A stretch of DNA of 64,000 nucleotides from Rhodoblastus sp. Lineage in GTDB: Bacteria; Pseudomonadota; Alphaproteobacteria; Rhizobiales; Beijerinckiaceae. Shown piece after piece: positions 1 to 9,440 of this stretch. The notes under the pieces were generated by a model, which was given only the letters and a program-made list of their open reading frames with translations, made no database searches and had not been told where the DNA came from. Location of the stretch: the NCBI RefSeq assembly GCF_019449565.1, contig NZ_JAGRPM010000030.1:62001-126000 (forward strand), read 5' to 3'. Within the stretch, counting starts at the first letter, position 1. The number at the start of each line of letters is the position of its first letter. Position numbers and translations under genes: made by a program.

Positions 1-1
1 G

Positions 2-199
2 GGCGCCCGGCTCTGGCTCGCCTCGGCAGTCGCGCTTGCCGTGGGGGCCGTGCTGTTTTCGTCCGACGTCGCCTTGCTGACGCTTCGCGGCGCGCGCCTC
101 TTCCCCATGGCCGCGCCGACCGGCGGAATGACCCTCATCCTCGGCTGGCTCCTGGCGTTTTTCGCTGGAATGACAGGGCTTTCGCGGCGCTACCGTTAA
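2..199 (+). CDS. DUF423 family membrane protein (C-terminal part)
   Basis: The window opens inside this gene. The reading frame from base 2 to a TAA at 197-199 encodes about 65 residues with two hydrophobic segments (LWLASAVALAVGAVLF and MTLILGWLLAFFAGM). The pattern Gly-Ala-Arg-Leu...Phe-Ser-Ser...Pro-Thr-Gly-Gly is typical of the C-terminal half of small four-helix DUF423 (YgdD-like) inner-membrane proteins. The function of the family is unknown. The N-terminus lies upstream of the window, so the start cannot be assessed. The next gene follows 48 bases later on the same strand. Confidence 0.6.
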   Translation, partial: GARLWLASAVALAVGAVLFSSDVALLTLRGARLFPMAAPTGGMTLILGWLLAFFAGMTGLSRRYR

Positions 200-247
200 T
201 TAACGGCGAGGCGCTATCGTCCCAGCCACTCCACCCACGGGTCCGGG

Positions 248-1390
248 ATGAAAGTCGCGATTGTTCATGAATGGCTGGTGACGCGCGCGGGCTCCGAAAA
301 AGTCGTGGAGGAAATCCTCCAGCTCTATCCGGAGGCCGATCTTTTCACCTTGATCTGCGCCTTGCCGCCCGGCCAAGACGACATGCTGCGCGGCCGCAAG
401 GTCACGACCTCCTTCCTGCAGAACCTCTGGGGCGCCAAAACCCGCCACCGCTCGTTCATGCCGCTGATGCCGCTGGCAATCGAGCAGTTCGACCTTTCCG
501 GCTATGACCTGGTCATTTCCTCGTCCCACGCCGTCGCCAAGGGCGTGATCACCGGGCCGAACCAGGTCCACATCTCCTATATCCATTCGCCCATGCGCTA
601 CGCCTGGGACTTGCAGCACACTTATCTGGCGGAATCCGGTCTCACGCGCGGCTTTCGCTCTGCGCTGGCGCGGGCGCTGCTGCATTACTTGCGAATCTGG
701 GACCTGCGCACGGCCAATGGCCCCGAGCGCATGATCGCCAATTCGGCCTATATCGCGCGGCGCATCGCCAAGGTCTATCGCCGCAAGGCCGATGTCGTTT
801 ATCCGCCGGTGGATATCGCCGCCATGCCGTTCTCGGCGCAGCGCGAGGACTTCTACCTCGCGGCTTCGCGCATGGCGCCCTACAAGCGCATGGCCCTGAT
901 CGTCAGTGCCTTCGCCCGCATGCCGGACAAGAAGCTGATCGTCATCGGCGACGGGCCGGAACTTCCGCTGGTGCGCCGCCTCGCGACTTCGAACATCACA
1001 GTGCTCGGCTATCTCGGCGACGAGGCGCTGCGCGACCACATGCGGCGCGCCAAGGCCTTCGTCTTCGCGGCGGAAGAGGATTTCGGCATCATGCCCGTCG
1101 AGGCGCAGGCCTGCGGCGCCCCGGTAATCGCCTTTGGACGCGGCGGCGCGCTGGAGACCGTGACCGGGCTGGACGGCGACCGCGCCACGGGCCTTTTCTT
1201 CGATAGCCAGAGCGAAGAGGCCATCGTGGAGGCCGTGGGACGCTTCGAGACCGCCGCCGGCCGCTTCACGCCCGAAAACTGCCGCGCCAACGCCGAACGC
1301 TTCTCCGCCGAGGCTTTTCGCACGGCGTTCAAGGGAATCGTGGACGAGGAACTCGCCCGCGCGGCCCCATTCCTGAAGCCCGCACTGTAA
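248..1390 (+). CDS. Glycosyltransferase family 4 protein
   Basis: This 380-residue protein has the GT-B layout. The N-terminal half begins MKVAIVHEWLVTRAGSEKV, the short acceptor-domain strand with a Gly-Ser-Glu loop. It also carries the YIHSPMRYAWD segment seen in mannosyl-/rhamnosyl-transferases of the WbaZ/RfaB-like group. The C-terminal half holds the nucleotide-sugar domain with the E-x7-E signature around residues 277-285 (EDFGIMPVE) followed by AQACGAPVIAFGRGG. It probably transfers a sugar from an NDP- or GDP-sugar during polysaccharide or LPS assembly on the cytoplasmic face. The ATG at 248 is the natural start. It sits 21 kb from the main exopolysaccharide locus, so whether it works there is unknown. 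Confidence 0.85.
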   Translation: MKVAIVHEWLVTRAGSEKVVEEILQLYPEADLFTLICALPPGQDDMLRGRKVTTSFLQNLWGAKTRHRSFMPLMPLAIEQFDLSGYDLVISSSHAVAKGVITGPNQVHISYIHSPMRYAWDLQHTYLAESGLTRGFRSALARALLHYLRIWDLRTANGPERMIANSAYIARRIAKVYRRKADVVYPPVDIAAMPFSAQREDFYLAASRMAPYKRMALIVSAFARMPDKKLIVIGDGPELPLVRRLATSNITVLGYLGDEALRDHMRRAKAFVFAAEEDFGIMPVEAQACGAPVIAFGRGGALETVTGLDGDRATGLFFDSQSEEAIVEAVGRFETAAGRFTPENCRANAERFSAEAFRTAFKGIVDEELARAAPFLKPAL

Positions 1391-1439
1391 AATCGCATTT
1401 GCCGATTGCCGCGGCGGCGCGGATGATTATCTTGTCGCC

Positions 1440-3269
1440 ATGAAATTCAATATCAGATGGGTTCTGGCCGCCGTCGTCGCCGCTCTGGTTGCGCTCGCCG
1501 CCGCGCCGTGGACCGTCTCGCAAAGCGCTCAAATCGACGCCATCGAAAGGGCGATCAAATCCGCGTCCAATGCGCGGCTGGTCTCACACGGACGCTCCGT
1601 TTTCGCGATGCTGCCGCGCCCCCATATCCGCATTTATGACGTCAGTCTCGATTTCGACGACGGCCTGGCGGCGGTCGCCGCGTCCAGCCTGCGCGTCGAC
1701 CTCGGACTGACCGGCCTTTTCACGCGCCGGCTCGACCTCGCCCGCGTGACCCTCGCCGACGCCGTCGTGACCCTCGATCCCTCCCGCCTAACGCTTGGCG
1801 CCGGCGTTCCGGGCCTATTGCGGACCGCGCCGGGCGATATAGAAGTGACCAATGGCCGGGCGCTGCTTCGCCGCGGCGCTGGCGAAAGCCCCGACCTGAT
1901 CGCCGAGCTTTGCGAAGCGCGGCTCGAATTCAGCCGCGCCAGCGCGCCGGTTTCTCTCACGGGCCATTGCGTATTGCCGATGCTCGGCGACGACCGCGCG
2001 CCGATCCGCTTCGCCCTCTGGGCCGCCAAGCCCGCCAACCTCCCGCGCGGCGAGGAAAGCCCCATCACGCTCCGCGCCGATGGCGAGGCCTTGCAGCTCA
2101 GCATGAACGGCGCCTTTGCTCTCGCGCCCAAGCCGCATTTCCGTGGCAGGATCGCGGGCGTCGCGCCATCGCTGCGCCAGGTCACGCAATGGTTCGGCCT
2201 CACCCTGCCGCTGCCGGGCCATTATCGCAATTTCTCGATCAAGGGCGACGCCACGCTCGATCAAAGCCTGTTTTCCATCGCGCCGGTCGCCATTACCGTC
2301 GACGGCAATTCGCTCGACGGCGCCGCCTCTGTCCGGCTCGACGGGCAGAGGCCGGTGATCGCCGCGACCTTGGCCGGATCGGACGTCAACCTCGGGCCGA
2401 TGTTCGAGAATGTTCCCGCCCCGATTTCCGGCGGCCAATGGAGCCGCGACAATTTCATGCCTTCCCATCTCGGCGCGGCGGACCTCGATTTGCGCCTTTC
2501 CGCGAGCCATGCGCGCCTGGGCGATTTCCAGGCGGATAATGTCGCGGTTTCGGCGATCCTGAAAAATGGCAGGCTCGATCTTTCGCTCGCCGAGGCCTCG
2601 GCCTATTCGGGCCTCGCCCACGCCCGCGCGATCATTGCCGAAAGCCCGGATGGACTCGATGTTCGCGGCTCCGCCTCGGCAGAGAAGATCGACGTCGCGG
2701 CCCTGTTCTGGGATGTATTCCGGCGCCAATCGCTTTCCGGCTCCGCGCGCGCCAATGTCAGTTTCGAGACCGGCGGCGATTCCTTCTACAACCTCGCCAG
2801 CCGGCTTGACGCGCGCGGCGATTTCACGGTGGAGTCGGGCGAGATCTACGGCATCGACCTCGGCCTCGCCTTCCGCCGCCTGGAGCGGCAGCCGCTCTCC
2901 GCCGGCGTCGAATTGCGCTCCGGGCGCACCTCGTTCGACCACCTGTCCGCGAAATTCAATATCGTCCAGGGACAGGCGGAGGTCGAGGACGGTCTGGCGC
3001 GCGACGATCACACCAGCGTCGCCTTCTCGGCGCGGGCGCAGATCCCTGATCGCACCGTCGATCTGCACGCCATCGCCACCCGCGCGCCGGCCGCCGCGCC
3101 CGAGGGCAAGCCGCTGCAGATCGGCTTCGCTCTCTCCGGCGGCTGGGACGACGCGGCGCTGACCCCAGACGCTCTCGGCCTGATCCGACGCTCGGACGCC
3201 GCGGCGCCGCTACTGCCCAAGCCTGCGCTCACGCCGACGCCTACGACAACGCCACCGCCACAAAACTAA
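1440..3269 (+). CDS. AsmA family protein
   Basis: A 609-residue protein starts with one hydrophobic anchor (WVLAAVVAALVALAAAPWTV, residues 8-27) followed by a long periplasmic beta-rich region. Repeated 'LDLARVTLADAVVTLD'-type strands and a C-terminal AsmA-like stretch (residues about 430-560, with FDHLSAKFNIVQGQAEV) match the AsmA/TamB superfamily. Members are implicated in outer-membrane assembly and lipid transport between membranes. The C-terminus is a Pro/Thr-rich tail. The gene follows the glycosyltransferase by 49 bases and precedes the LysR regulator by 21 bases, so the three could be co-transcribed. The substrate is not predictable from sequence. Confidence 0.75.
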   Translation: MKFNIRWVLAAVVAALVALAAAPWTVSQSAQIDAIERAIKSASNARLVSHGRSVFAMLPRPHIRIYDVSLDFDDGLAAVAASSLRVDLGLTGLFTRRLDLARVTLADAVVTLDPSRLTLGAGVPGLLRTAPGDIEVTNGRALLRRGAGESPDLIAELCEARLEFSRASAPVSLTGHCVLPMLGDDRAPIRFALWAAKPANLPRGEESPITLRADGEALQLSMNGAFALAPKPHFRGRIAGVAPSLRQVTQWFGLTLPLPGHYRNFSIKGDATLDQSLFSIAPVAITVDGNSLDGAASVRLDGQRPVIAATLAGSDVNLGPMFENVPAPISGGQWSRDNFMPSHLGAADLDLRLSASHARLGDFQADNVAVSAILKNGRLDLSLAEASAYSGLAHARAIIAESPDGLDVRGSASAEKIDVAALFWDVFRRQSLSGSARANVSFETGGDSFYNLASRLDARGDFTVESGEIYGIDLGLAFRRLERQPLSAGVELRSGRTSFDHLSAKFNIVQGQAEVEDGLARDDHTSVAFSARAQIPDRTVDLHAIATRAPAAAPEGKPLQIGFALSGGWDDAALTPDALGLIRRSDAAAPLLPKPALTPTPTTTPPPQN

Positions 3270-3290
3270 GGTGCTTCACGGGGGCTCGCC

Positions 3291-4181
3291 ATGTTCATTC
3301 GGCAATTCGAATATCTGGACGCCCTCGCACGCGAAAGGCATTTCCGCCGCGCGGCCGAGCTTTGCCATGTCTCGCAGCCGACCCTCTCCTCCGCCGTCGC
3401 GCAACTGGAGGACGAACTCGGTGTGCTCCTCATCGAGCGGGACCCGCGCTTTCAAGGCCTGACGGCGGAAGGCGAGATCGTCCTCTCCCGGGTGCGGCGC
3501 GTGCTCGTCGAAATCGAAATGATGCGCGCCGAAGTGGCGGAGGCGCGCGACGGGCTGACGGGCAAGCTGCGATTCGGCGTCATTCCCACCGCCTTGCCGC
3601 TCGCGGTCCATGTCACGGCGCCCTTCTGCGCCGCCTGCCCCACCGTGACGCTCGAAGTGCTGTCGCTGACCTCGGCGCAAATCCTGGAACGGCTCGCGAA
3701 TTTCGAACTCGACGCCGGCATGACCTATCTCGACAACGAGCCCCTGCCCGGCGTCGTGGCCAAACCGATCTACGCGGAAACCTATTGCCTGCTGACCCGC
3801 GCCGACGGGCCCCTGGGCGACCGCGTCTCGATCACCTGGGCAGAGGCGGCCGAACTGAAGCTCTGCCTGCTCACCGGCGACATGCAGAACCGCCGCATTA
3901 TCGACGGGATTTTCCGCTCGATCGGCAAGACGCTCAGGCCGGCGATGGAAACCAACTCCATCTTCAATCTCTGCACCCACGCCGCCTTGCCCGGCGTCAA
4001 CAGCATCGCCTCGACCCAGGTGCTGGAATTGTTTGGACCGCCGCAGGGCGTGAAGGCGCTGCCGCTGGTCGAGCCGGAAGCGCGGCGCATGGTCGGGCTT
4101 GTCGTCGCCGACCGAAACCCCGCGCCGCCGCTGGCGCGCAAGCTGATGCAGACCGCGACGCCCCTGCCCGCGCCCGATTGA
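3291..4181 (+). CDS. LysR family transcriptional regulator
   Basis: The 296-residue protein has the standard LysR plan. An N-terminal winged helix-turn-helix (residues 1-60; FRRAAELCHVSQPTLSSAVA is the recognition region) is followed by a linker helix and a periplasmic-binding-protein-like effector domain from about residue 90 (LRFGVIPTALPLAVHV). The effector domain resembles regulators found beside NAD-dependent formate dehydrogenase operons, but no such operon is in view, so the target is unassigned. The start ATG at 3291 follows a GGGGGC stretch. Its position after an AsmA gene and before a hydrolase gene on the same strand gives no clear clue to regulation. Confidence 0.85.
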   Translation: MFIRQFEYLDALARERHFRRAAELCHVSQPTLSSAVAQLEDELGVLLIERDPRFQGLTAEGEIVLSRVRRVLVEIEMMRAEVAEARDGLTGKLRFGVIPTALPLAVHVTAPFCAACPTVTLEVLSLTSAQILERLANFELDAGMTYLDNEPLPGVVAKPIYAETYCLLTRADGPLGDRVSITWAEAAELKLCLLTGDMQNRRIIDGIFRSIGKTLRPAMETNSIFNLCTHAALPGVNSIASTQVLELFGPPQGVKALPLVEPEARRMVGLVVADRNPAPPLARKLMQTATPLPAPD

Positions 4182-4271
4182 AGGCGCGGGCCGCAAGCGA
4201 GGAAAAATCGGAACCTCGGCTGGGCCAGCGCGCTTGTGGTTCTGTCGCTTCGCTTTCGCCGGAGGGCCGCC

Positions 4272-5558
4272 GTGACGCTGCACCATGTCGAAATCCTTCT
4301 CGGGCGCGAATCGCTGCCCGGCGACCTCGCCCTGCCGCCAAATCCGCGCGGCCTTGTCATTTTCGCCCATGGCTCCGGGTCCAGCCGCTTCAGCCCACGC
4401 AATCGACAGGTCGCCGAGGCCCTCAACGCCGCCGGCTACGCCACTTTGTTGTTTGATCTCCTCACGGAGGACGAGGCGCTCGACCGGCGTAACGTCTTCG
4501 ATATTCCGCTGCTCGGCGCGCGCATGGCGGATGCGATCGACTGGGCGCGCAACGACGAAAGATTCTTCGCCGCCCCCATCGGCCTGTTTGGCGCCAGCAC
4601 CGGCGCAGCGGCTGCGATCCATGCCGCCGCAGCCCGCGAAGGCGAAGTCTCGGCGCTGGTCTCGCGCGGGGGGAGGCCGGACCTTGCAGAGCGCTGGCTT
4701 GGGTCGATGACCGCGCCCACGCTCTTCATCGTCGGCGCGGAGGACCGCGAGGTTCTGGAACTCAATCGCGCGGCGCAAAGACTTTGCCTCGCGCCCACGG
4801 AATTAAAGCTGGTTCCCGGCGCCACCCATTTGTTCGAGGAGCCGGGCGCGCTCGGTCAGGTTCTGACGGCCGCAACGGAATGGTTCGACCGCTATCTGCG
4901 CCCGCGCCCGATCCTGTTTCGCGACCGCGTTGCGGCGGGCCGCGTTCTCGCCGACGCCCTCGTCCGGCGGGCTCCTTCCCGTCCTGTCGTTTACGCCCTG
5001 CCGCGCGGGGGCGTTCCGGTCGCCGCCGAGGTCGCCCGCGCCCTCGATGCGCCGCTTGACCTGATCCTGGTGCGCAAGATCGGGTCGCCGCAAAACCGCG
5101 AGCTTGCTCTCGGCGCCGCCGTAAACGGCGACAAGCCGGAAATCGTCATCAATCAGGAAATCGCGCACGCGCTCGGGATCGACGAAGCCGAAATCCGCCA
5201 TCTCGCAGCGCCGGAATTTGAGGAGATCGAACGCCGCCGTGCCGTCTATCTCGGCGGATTGCCGCCCATCCCGGCGCGCGGGCGGACCGCGATATTGGTC
5301 GATGACGGGATCGCGACGGGCGCGAGCATGGAGGCCGCGATCCACGCGCTCAGGCGCCGCAGTCCGCAAAAACTGATCCTGGCTGTTCCCGTTGCGCCGC
5401 CCGACTCGCTGGAGCGGCTTGGCGGCCTCGTCGATGAGGTTATCTGCCTCGCGGCGCCGGCGGATTTCTATGGCGTCGGCCAGTTTTACCGCGAATTCCA
5501 CCAGCTCGACGACGCCGAGGTTGTCGCGATGATGAAGGAATTCAAGGGCAAGAGCTGA
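4272..5558 (+). CDS. Fused alpha/beta hydrolase-phosphoribosyltransferase
   Basis: Two domains are joined in one 428-residue chain. Residues 1-210 are a dienelactone hydrolase-like alpha/beta hydrolase with FAHGSGSSR (oxyanion region), the nucleophile motif GASTGAAA, a possible acid in GAEDREV and a late His in GATHLFEE. Residues about 215-428 are a type I phosphoribosyltransferase with the PRPP loop AILVDDGIATGASM and the flexible region ALPRGGVPVAAEVA. I chose GTG 4272 because GGAGGG lies just upstream at 4261; an in-frame start at 4236 lacks such a site. Such fusions occur in several bacterial groups but their substrate is not established. A strong inverted repeat follows the stop. Confidence 0.8.
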   Translation: MTLHHVEILLGRESLPGDLALPPNPRGLVIFAHGSGSSRFSPRNRQVAEALNAAGYATLLFDLLTEDEALDRRNVFDIPLLGARMADAIDWARNDERFFAAPIGLFGASTGAAAAIHAAAAREGEVSALVSRGGRPDLAERWLGSMTAPTLFIVGAEDREVLELNRAAQRLCLAPTELKLVPGATHLFEEPGALGQVLTAATEWFDRYLRPRPILFRDRVAAGRVLADALVRRAPSRPVVYALPRGGVPVAAEVARALDAPLDLILVRKIGSPQNRELALGAAVNGDKPEIVINQEIAHALGIDEAEIRHLAAPEFEEIERRRAVYLGGLPPIPARGRTAILVDDGIATGASMEAAIHALRRRSPQKLILAVPVAPPDSLERLGGLVDEVICLAAPADFYGVGQFYREFHQLDDAEVVAMMKEFKGKS

Positions 5559-5568
5559 AGCACGCTTT

Positions 5569-5601
5569 ATTCCGGCGCCGGATTGAGCCCGGCGCCGGAA
5601 T
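5569..5601. terminator. Bidirectional hairpin terminator between convergent genes
   Basis: A perfect inverted repeat has 13-base arms (ATTCCGGCGCCGG and its complement) around a 7-base loop. It lies between the stops of two convergent genes at 5558 and 5616. There is no long T-run on either side, so it may be a factor-assisted or simple stabilising hairpin rather than a classic intrinsic terminator. Confidence 0.6.
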
Positions 5602-5615
5602 GCGAATGCAAACCG

Positions 5616-6311
5616 TTATTGCGCCTTGGGCGCCGCCGGTTTGGCCGCCGCAGGCGCTGCGGCGCTAGCGGGTTTCTTGCCCTGGACGCCGGCAAGCGCC
5701 GCGATCGGCTCGCCCGGAATGTCCGCCGCCGCCATCGTATCGTCAGGCAGGCGCGTCCAGACGCGGGTCTGGCCGAGCAGCGGCGTCCCGATATAGCCGC
5801 GCAGGTTGAGCTTCTTGTTATCCGGCGTGACGTCGAGCTCGGCGCTCCAGATCTTGCCATCGCGCGGATCGAGGATATGCCCGTCCTCATATTTCGCGGC
5901 GCCATGGCGCTTCATGCCATAGACGATCACGAGGCCCATCATCGGCTGATTTTTCTTTTCGCCGGTGCAAGCCTTGCACAATGGATCGTCGGGCGGCTCT
6001 TCCGGATAGGTCACCGCCTTCACGAGTCGGCCCTCGTAGAGCCCGTTCTTTTCGTAGAAATAGAACACGCCGCCTGGGCGCCCGTCGTCATTATAGGCCT
6101 GCCAGAAGCCGGTGAGGAGCGGGCCTTCCACATGGGCGGCGGCCGTGGCTGGCGCCGGTTTGGGCGTCTCCGCGAAGGCCGAAAAGCCCGTCGTCGCCAT
6201 CAGCGCGGCTGCTCCGAGCGAAACGCCGAGAGACAGGCCGAGCGACACGCCGAGACCGGAAAGGGCGCGCGGAAACCGCGCTTTCTGTTTGGTGTCTAAT
6301 GTTGGGCGCAT
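5616..6311 (-). CDS. DUF2147 domain exported protein
   Basis: After an N-terminal signal-like hydrophobic stretch (GVSLGLSLGVSLGAAALMAT ending near AFAETP), the protein carries a DUF2147 domain. The markers are GFWQAYNDDGRPGGVFYFYE, a central Cys-x-x-Cys (LCKACTGEK), GLVIVYGMK, and the end pattern LRGYIGTPLLGQTRVWTRL. DUF2147 proteins are small periplasmic beta-barrel-like proteins of unknown function. The start at 6311 is preceded by CAGGAGAG; a longer in-frame version to 6431 lacks a comparable site. The C-terminal 25 residues are Ala/Pro/Lys-rich. The product is 231 residues. Confidence 0.8.
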   Translation of the reverse strand: MRPTLDTKQKARFPRALSGLGVSLGLSLGVSLGAAALMATTGFSAFAETPKPAPATAAAHVEGPLLTGFWQAYNDDGRPGGVFYFYEKNGLYEGRLVKAVTYPEEPPDDPLCKACTGEKKNQPMMGLVIVYGMKRHGAAKYEDGHILDPRDGKIWSAELDVTPDNKKLNLRGYIGTPLLGQTRVWTRLPDDTMAAADIPGEPIAALAGVQGKKPASAAAPAAAKPAAPKAQ

Positions 6312-6397
6312 GAGCGCTCTCCTGAGATTCGGCGTGACGCGCAGGATGCGCGATCCTGCCAGCGATCCGTGGAAAAATTCAGACAGGGACGAAAAAA

Positions 6398-6628
6398 TCA
6401 GACGCCATTGCTCTCGAGCATCTCGCGGCAAGGTTTGGACAATTTGGCCCGGTTCGCCTGCAGGCAGGAGAGAAAGGCGCCGTCGCCGGCGTCCGGCGGA
6501 ATTTTGTGACAGTATTTGCGGACGTCCGGACGGCAGGCGGCGTCTTGCTCCTGCGTGCCCCCGGCGAGGGCGGAGGCGCCGGAAAGGCTAAACAACGCGA
6601 TTGAAAACGCCACAACCCGAATTTTCAT
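6398..6628 (-). CDS. Small secreted cysteine-rich repeat protein
   Basis: This 76-residue product has a signal peptide (MKIRVVAFSIALFSLSGASALAGG) and a short mature part with three Cys residues in the order ACRPDVRKYCHKIPPDAGDG...SCLQANRAKLSKPC. This spacing matches small alphaproteobacterial proteins annotated as cysteine-rich repeat-containing. The start at 6628 has TGGAGTGAG upstream. It lies 37 bases downstream of hpnN on the same strand, so it is probably co-transcribed with it. The function is unknown. Confidence 0.7.
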   Translation of the reverse strand: MKIRVVAFSIALFSLSGASALAGGTQEQDAACRPDVRKYCHKIPPDAGDGAFLSCLQANRAKLSKPCREMLESNGV

Positions 6629-6665
6629 GAATCTCACTCCAGTTCTCGCACGTTTAAAGCCGAAT

Positions 6666-9272
6666 TCAGACATTCTCTGGGCGCTCGGCTTTCGGGGGCT
6701 TGCCCATCAGGATGGGCTGGAACAAAACGGCGGCGGCCAGGGTGCAGGCCAGCGACAAGGCCAGCAATTTTCCCATGCTGGACGTGCCGGGATGACTGGA
6801 AAACCACAGGCTGCCGAAGGCGGTGGCGGTAGTGGCCGCCGAAAAGATCACCGCGCGCGTCAGACTGGTCTGGAGCAGGTCCGTCTGCCCCTGACGCCAC
6901 GCCATGATGTAATAGATCTTGAAGGCGACGCCGACGCCGAGCAGCAGCGGCAAGGCGATGATATTGGCGAAATTCAGCGGCATGCCGATCAGGACCATGA
7001 TCTCCATGGTCACGACGCCCGCAAGCGCCAGCGGGATGAGCGTCAGCGCCACGTCTCGCGGCTTCTTGAGCACCAGCATGAGAATGACCGCGATCGAGAC
7101 GAGCGCCAGCGCCCCCGCCTCGACAAAAGCGCGAACTACGGTGTCGCCCGCTTCGAGAATGGAAACCGGCCCCAGAATGGCCTCGGGCTCGACCTTCAAC
7201 ACCGCGCGGGCGAAGGAGCGCAGATTGTTCGGATCGCCTGAATTGTCCTTGGGCGTCGCCGAGATGCGGGCGCCGCCCCCCGGCGCCATCCAGTCGCGGA
7301 CGAGGACTTCGGGCAGGCTCGCCCGGGTCACCCCCTGCGGACGCAAGGCCTTGCGAAGATTGGCGAAGTCGAAGGCCAGCGGATCGACCAGCGCCGCCCG
7401 GGCCGCCTCGCGCCTGTCCGGCGCGCCGGCGGCGAGGGCCTGCAATGCGGCGGCGAGCCGCCGCGCCGCCGCGCCGCCGTTTTTCTGCGCGGCGTTCTGG
7501 GGGGCGTCAGCCGCTTCGACTAACCGTTCCGCCGCCTCTTTCAGGGCGTCGATATTGTCCGAATCGGCCGTAACTGCCTGCGGCGTCTTGGGCTCAAGCG
7601 CCGGCAGCAGCTTGGCCGCCGCCTTCGCGATCAGGGCGAGCTTCTGCTCCTGATCGCTGGGGATGAAGCTCGAAAGCGTGCGCGCCTCGGCGACATCCGG
7701 CAGCGCAGCCAGCTCAGCGGCGATCTTGTCGGCCTGTTCGAGCGTCGGCGCGATGGCCTGGACGGCATAGACGCCATTGTCCGGATCGCGCGCCAGCTCG
7801 AGGTAAGTGGCGACCGATTCCGTGTGCGGATCGCGCAGATTGATCGGATTGAAGTCGAAACGCAGCCAATAGAGCAGAGGCAGGCCCGCAACGACGACGA
7901 GAGCCGTGCCGGCGATGATGCCGACGCGATGCCGTGACATGAAACGGTCGACCGGCGCGAGCTGCGCGTAGCCCATCGGCTCCGGTTCGCCCGGAGGGTT
8001 GAACAAGGCGATCAGCGCCGGCAGGAAGGTGACGCTCACCGCGAAGGCGACCAGCATGCCGACGCCCGCGATCTGGCCAAGCTCCGACACGCCCTTGTAA
8101 TCCGTCGGCAGGAAGGACATGAAGCCCGCAGCCGTCGCTAGTCCGGCGAGCGTCAGGGGCGCGCCGAAATAGAGCGCGGCGCGGGAAATCGCGGTGTTGA
8201 GATTGTCGATCTCGTGGCGCTCGGCCCGGTAGCGGACGCTGAACTGAATGCCGAAGTCCACGCCGATACCGACAAACAGCACCGCGAAATAGACCGAAAT
8301 CAGGTTGAAGGAACCAACCATCGCCAGCCCGAGCGCGGCCGTGACGGCGAGGCCGACGAGAAGATTGATTCCGACTGCGAGAATGAGGCGGCCCGAGCGC
8401 AGCGCGCGCCAGAGGATGAACAGGACGATCGCCGCCGTGATGGTTCCGTCGCGCGCGGCGTGCTCCTTGATGGTGCCGAATTCCTCGTCGGCCATGGCGA
8501 CCGGGCCGGTCAGACGCACGTGCGCACCATAGGCCGGGAGAATTTCGGCGGCGGCCTCGCGCAATTTCGTGCTGGCGGCAAGGCCGGGTTGCACGGAGGA
8601 ATAATCCATCACCGGGCGCATCTGGATCACGCCGCGCAATTCCCCCGGCGTAGCCGGGCGCCCCTCGGTGGCGACGCGCCAGGAAAAACTCGCGGGACGG
8701 CGGGCATTGACGGCCTCGACAGTCGTCGCGGCGGCCTCCATCAGCCCCGTCATCTGATCGAGCTTGACCCGGTTGGACGTGACGCCGAGCAGGCCGTCCT
8801 CCAACCCGGCGACCAAGCCAACCAGGCTCATGTCGGAGGCGAGATCCTGAATAAGCGGCGCGCCCTGCTGCAACCCGTCCAGAGTCTCGCGCAAAGCGTC
8901 GGTTGGCAGGAACAACAGGCCGTTCTGAGCGAAAAAGGGCAGGCCAGCGATAAACGCGACCTCAGAGAAATGGGCTTTATCCTCCGCGAGCCGATCCGCC
9001 AGAGCCGTCGCGGCCTGCGTCGTCAGCTCCGGCGTTGGCGCCTCGACCACCGCGTAAAGCATTTTCAGGCGGTGGAAGGCGCTCTCGAAGGCCTTTTCGC
9101 GCTTGCGCCAGGCTAGATCATTCGAAAGGAGGTCGTTGACGTCTGAATTGATCTTGAAATGAGCCGCCGTATAGAAGCCGGCGCCCAGTCCGAGCAATAA
9201 AAACGCCAGTGTCACGCCGCGCGCATGGCGAACGCAAAATTCAACGATTCGGACGATTGTGGTGGTAAGCAT
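6666..9272 (-). CDS. hpnN: Hopanoid-associated RND transporter HpnN
   Basis: An 868-residue MMPL/RND-type membrane protein shows two repeats of one transmembrane helix, a large periplasmic loop and five to six clustered helices. The first cluster includes ILFILWRALRSGRLILAVGI and FVGIGVDFGIQFSVRYR, and the second includes ALVSIAVILMLVLKK and IALPLLLGVGVAFKIYY. The pattern GVDFGIQ within the first cluster and the overall size match HpnN, which moves hopanoids to the outer membrane in Hyphomicrobiales. I chose the ATG at 9272 (MLTTTIVRIVEFCVRHARG); the longer in-frame extension is basic and unlike the family. No hopanoid biosynthesis genes are adjacent. The gene is divergent from the PLP-fold gene at 9441. 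Confidence 0.88.
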   Translation of the reverse strand: MLTTTIVRIVEFCVRHARGVTLAFLLLGLGAGFYTAAHFKINSDVNDLLSNDLAWRKREKAFESAFHRLKMLYAVVEAPTPELTTQAATALADRLAEDKAHFSEVAFIAGLPFFAQNGLLFLPTDALRETLDGLQQGAPLIQDLASDMSLVGLVAGLEDGLLGVTSNRVKLDQMTGLMEAAATTVEAVNARRPASFSWRVATEGRPATPGELRGVIQMRPVMDYSSVQPGLAASTKLREAAAEILPAYGAHVRLTGPVAMADEEFGTIKEHAARDGTITAAIVLFILWRALRSGRLILAVGINLLVGLAVTAALGLAMVGSFNLISVYFAVLFVGIGVDFGIQFSVRYRAERHEIDNLNTAISRAALYFGAPLTLAGLATAAGFMSFLPTDYKGVSELGQIAGVGMLVAFAVSVTFLPALIALFNPPGEPEPMGYAQLAPVDRFMSRHRVGIIAGTALVVVAGLPLLYWLRFDFNPINLRDPHTESVATYLELARDPDNGVYAVQAIAPTLEQADKIAAELAALPDVAEARTLSSFIPSDQEQKLALIAKAAAKLLPALEPKTPQAVTADSDNIDALKEAAERLVEAADAPQNAAQKNGGAAARRLAAALQALAAGAPDRREAARAALVDPLAFDFANLRKALRPQGVTRASLPEVLVRDWMAPGGGARISATPKDNSGDPNNLRSFARAVLKVEPEAILGPVSILEAGDTVVRAFVEAGALALVSIAVILMLVLKKPRDVALTLIPLALAGVVTMEIMVLIGMPLNFANIIALPLLLGVGVAFKIYYIMAWRQGQTDLLQTSLTRAVIFSAATTATAFGSLWFSSHPGTSSMGKLLALSLACTLAAAVLFQPILMGKPPKAERPENV

Positions 9273-9440
9273 GGGCGCGGGAGAGTTGCGTAATAAACTC
9301 GCGAAATCAAGCGAAAGCGCGCGGAAAGATTGGGCCTTCCATACGCAACGCTTGCGGCGGCGGAAAATCTTAACCAATCCGAAGGCGCCGGCGGCCTACA
9401 AGAAGGATCGCGCCACTTGGCGGCGTCTGGCTGGAATTCC

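Noticed and set aside
1815..3068. A 417-codon minus-strand frame opposite the AsmA-like gene
   Set aside because: It has no domain signature and no start signal; the plus-strand AsmA reading explains the region.
3276..4778. A 500-codon open frame on the minus strand
   Set aside because: It lies opposite the LysR and hydrolase genes, which have clear domains; its composition is that of a shadow frame.
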